44,165 nucleotides of DNA from Dehalococcoidia bacterium (GTDB taxonomy: Bacteria; Chloroflexota; Dehalococcoidia; Dehalococcoidales; JAUYDJ01), in contig CP070693.1 in assembly GCA_020353235.1 (NCBI GenBank), positions 150,064-194,228 on the forward strand, in the 5' to 3' direction. The notes under the pieces were generated by a model. It saw only the letters and a list, made by a program, of their open reading frames with translations, did not search any database and was not told the origin of the DNA. The translations under genes were made by a program, and so were the position numbers. This document shows positions 42,170-44,165 of the stretch, in pieces; positions within the stretch are counted from its first letter, which is position 1; each line of letters begins with the position of its first letter.

Positions 42170-44165
42170 TTAAGCCTCCGTCAGGTTGACTAACCCCTGG
42201 AGCAACACCAAAGCGGCTTTCTTGTCCAGGGGTTTATTATTATTGCCACACTTGGGTGACTGGATGCAACTGGGGCAGCCCTCAAGGCAGGGGCACTCGG
42301 CAATCGCTTTCAAGGTAGCCTGCCAGAGTGAGGCGATTAAAGCAAAGCCCTTTTCGGCGATGCCGATACCGCCGGGGTAGGCATCATAGATAAATATCTG
42401 GGCTTTACCGGTGTCGGGGTGCAGGGGGGTGGATACGCCGCCGATATCGTTGCGGTCGCAGAGGGCAAACAGGGGCAGGATGGCGATGGCGGCATGCTCG
42501 GCGGCATGCAGCCCGCCGGCGAAGTCCAGCTGGTCTTTGACCAGCTGATTAACTGCTTTGGCGGGGAGGTCAAACCAGAGCGCTACGGTGGGGAAGCGCT
42601 GGGGGGGCAAATCCAGGGGCTCCTCCCCGATGACCTCCTCGGTGAACTGGGCCTTTTTCTTGAAGCCGACCACGCTGGTGGTGACCTCAACCTGACCCAG
42701 ATGTATCTTGACCTGCCCTAGACTCTGGCTGCGGATGGTCTTGATAATATGCAAATCGGTGAGCTCCTTGGTCTGGGTGTAGTAGGTGGCGTCGCTGGGC
42801 TCAACGTAGGCAATATAGTCATTCAGGTCAAACTTGGTTACCAGGTAGGCTTCACCCTGATGGAGGTAAATAGCCCCCGGGTGCACCTGGAAGAAGGCGA
42901 TGCTACCCTCAATCGTCTCCAGCAGGGAGCCGGTGCTGGTATTAATAATGGCGTAGTTCTGCCAGGAGGTGGAGCGGATATTTATGTCCCGGGCCGGCTG
43001 GGCGATGGAGGGGGAGAGATACCAGCGGCGGTGGCGCTCCCGGAGCAGCTTTTGCTCCGCCAGCCCGCTTACTTCCTGGCTCAGGGTGGCGCCGAAGATT
43101 TCGGCGTCATTTTCGGTTAGCGGCAGCTCCCAGGCGGCACAGAGCAGGTGGGTTCTCAAGATGTAGGGGTTAGCCGGGTTGACCAGGGCATTCTCCACGA
43201 TTTTCTGAAAAAAGAATTCGGGGTGGCGCATGAAGTACTGGTCAAGGGGGTTGTCCAGCCCAATCAGGAAGCTGATTGACTCTGCCTTGCCCCGTCCGCT
43301 CCGGCCAGCCTGCTGCCAGGTGCTGGCGATGCTTCCCGGATAGCCGGTAAGCACCGTTGCCTCCAGGTCACCGATATCAATGCCGAGCTCCAGAGCGGTC
43401 GTCGCCACCGCACCGAGGAGCTGACCGCTGAACAGCGCCTGCTCAATCTGGCGGCGCTCCTCAGCCAGATAGCCCGCCCGGTAGGGCTTGATTCTCTCCG
43501 CCAGTGCCGGTGTGGTCTCCGCCAGACGGCGCCGGGAATAGGCATAAATCAGCTCGGTCAGCCGGCGGCTGCGGGTAAAGGTGAGAGTGCGGATACGCTG
43601 ACTCACCAGCTCGGTAAATAAACTGGTCGCCTCGCTGTTGGCGCTGCGCCGGGTGCTTTTGGCCTCGTCAATGAGGGGCGGGTTCCAGAAGGCAAAGTCC
43701 TTGCCGCCGTGGGGAGAGCCGTCGTTTTCCACCACCGCAAAGGGCACTCCCACCAGCCTCTCGGCATGCTCACCGGGGTTGGCCACGGTAGCCGAGCAGC
43801 AGATGAACTGGGGGGTGGCGCCGTAATGCTGGCACAGCCGGCGCAAACGGCGGAGCACATTACCGACATGGGAGCCGAAGATACCGCGGTAGGTATGGGC
43901 TTCGTCAACGACCACAAATTTCAGGTGGCGCAGCAGCCTTGACCAGTACTGGTGGTTGGGCAGGATGCCGACGTGGAGCATATCCGGGTTGGTGAGGATT
44001 ATCCGGGCCCGTTTCCTGATGGCCGCCCGCTCCGACGACGGGGTGTCGCCATCAAAGGTGGCGAAGTCCTCTATCTGGAGCAGGTCGGGGTAAAAAAGCT
44101 CCTGTAGTCCGCGAAGCTGGTCCTGAGCCAGGGCTTTGGTCGGGAAAAGATAAAGGGCACTGCTG
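42170..44165 (-). CDS. MrfA-like DEAD/DEAH-box helicase with DUF1998-type zinc site (5' end outside window)
   Basis: The frame is open through the right edge, so the N-terminus with the P-loop is missing. Present motifs, in order: FPTKALAQDQLRGLQ and ILTNPDMLH, the Walker B VVVDEAHTYRGIF, CSATVANPGEHAERL (motif III), FTRSRRLTELIYA, TTALELGIDIGDLEATVL and GSIASTWQQAGRSGRGKAE (motif VI). The C-terminus has CPCLEGCPSCIQSPKCGNN, the four-Cys cluster of the MrfA/DUF1998 group, which in Bacillus acts in mitomycin-damage repair. About 665 codons are visible. A role in DNA repair is likely from family; the link to the downstream membrane and selenium genes may only be co-transcription. Confidence 0.88.
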   Translation of the reverse strand, partial: SSALYLFPTKALAQDQLRGLQELFYPDLLQIEDFATFDGDTPSSERAAIRKRARIILTNPDMLHVGILPNHQYWSRLLRHLKFVVVDEAHTYRGIFGSHVGNVLRRLRRLCQHYGATPQFICCSATVANPGEHAERLVGVPFAVVENDGSPHGGKDFAFWNPPLIDEAKSTRRSANSEATSLFTELVSQRIRTLTFTRSRRLTELIYAYSRRRLAETTPALAERIKPYRAGYLAEERRQIEQALFSGQLLGAVATTALELGIDIGDLEATVLTGYPGSIASTWQQAGRSGRGKAESISFLIGLDNPLDQYFMRHPEFFFQKIVENALVNPANPYILRTHLLCAAWELPLTENDAEIFGATLSQEVSGLAEQKLLRERHRRWYLSPSIAQPARDINIRSTSWQNYAIINTSTGSLLETIEGSIAFFQVHPGAIYLHQGEAYLVTKFDLNDYIAYVEPSDATYYTQTKELTDLHIIKTIRSQSLGQVKIHLGQVEVTTSVVGFKKKAQFTEEVIGEEPLDLPPQRFPTVALWFDLPAKAVNQLVKDQLDFAGGLHAAEHAAIAILPLFALCDRNDIGGVSTPLHPDTGKAQIFIYDAYPGGIGIAEKGFALIASLWQATLKAIAECPCLEGCPSCIQSPKCGNNNKPLDKKAALVLLQGLVNLTEA

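Overview
This window reads as a chromosomal segment of an anaerobic bacterium, most probably a member of Chloroflexota class Dehalococcoidia. That placement is an inference from gene content: a short core-MetE-type methionine synthase beside ahcY and metK, an HgcAB-like corrinoid/ferredoxin fusion with its partner methyltransferase, a selenium/sulfur YedE-TusA-DUF3343 cluster, and the style of the ribosomal proteins (zinc-type S4 and S14). No phage, insertion sequence, CRISPR array or rRNA was seen.

Layout. (1) 1-9481, plus strand: the end of an isoprenylcysteine-methyltransferase-like gene, then a tightly packed run dominated by the SAM/methionine cycle: mtnA, mtnP, a core MetE-like methyltransferase, a Cys-rich DUF6485 protein, a 33-residue basic peptide, a THEP1-type NTPase, an APH/kinase fusion, ahcY, metK and a phosphohexomutase. 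(2) 9635-28992, minus strand: one run of 36 genes joining the str, S10, spc and alpha ribosomal operons plus truA, rplM and rpsI. A leader RNA and an extended -10 promoter lie upstream of rpsL (28993-29146). map and tuf, often found in such clusters, are absent. (3) 29200-34170: tRNA-Lys(CTT), a CLC chloride/proton antiporter, a flavodoxin-type FMN reductase and a rhomboid protease (minus strand), tRNA-Leu(TAG), then the minus-strand pair cpaM-like methyltransferase and HgcA-HgcB-like fusion behind its own promoter. (4) 34238-37427, plus strand: a PepSY-like lipoprotein, a beta-CASP metallo-beta-lactamase RNase, a LOG-family protein and a DUF5661 protein, ended by a hairpin shared with the converging genes. 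(5) 37459-44165, minus strand: a compact operon of MrfA-like helicase (cut by the window end), CPA2 antiporter, lgt, YedE transporter, a DUF3343 protein, an NNRD-like kinase/dehydratase and TusA.

How it fits together. AhcY, the core MetE-like enzyme and MetK can close the cycle SAH to homocysteine to methionine to SAM. MtnP and MtnA handle the methylthioadenosine side product, but no later methionine-salvage genes are present. Core MetE enzymes take methyl groups from a corrinoid rather than from methyl-folate, so a second corrinoid methyl-transfer protein in the same window (the HgcAB-like fusion at 32344-33495) is the most interesting item. It keeps the cobalt-ligating Cys of the HgcA cap helix but has a changed flanking motif and an altered first ferredoxin cluster, so its substrate is open.
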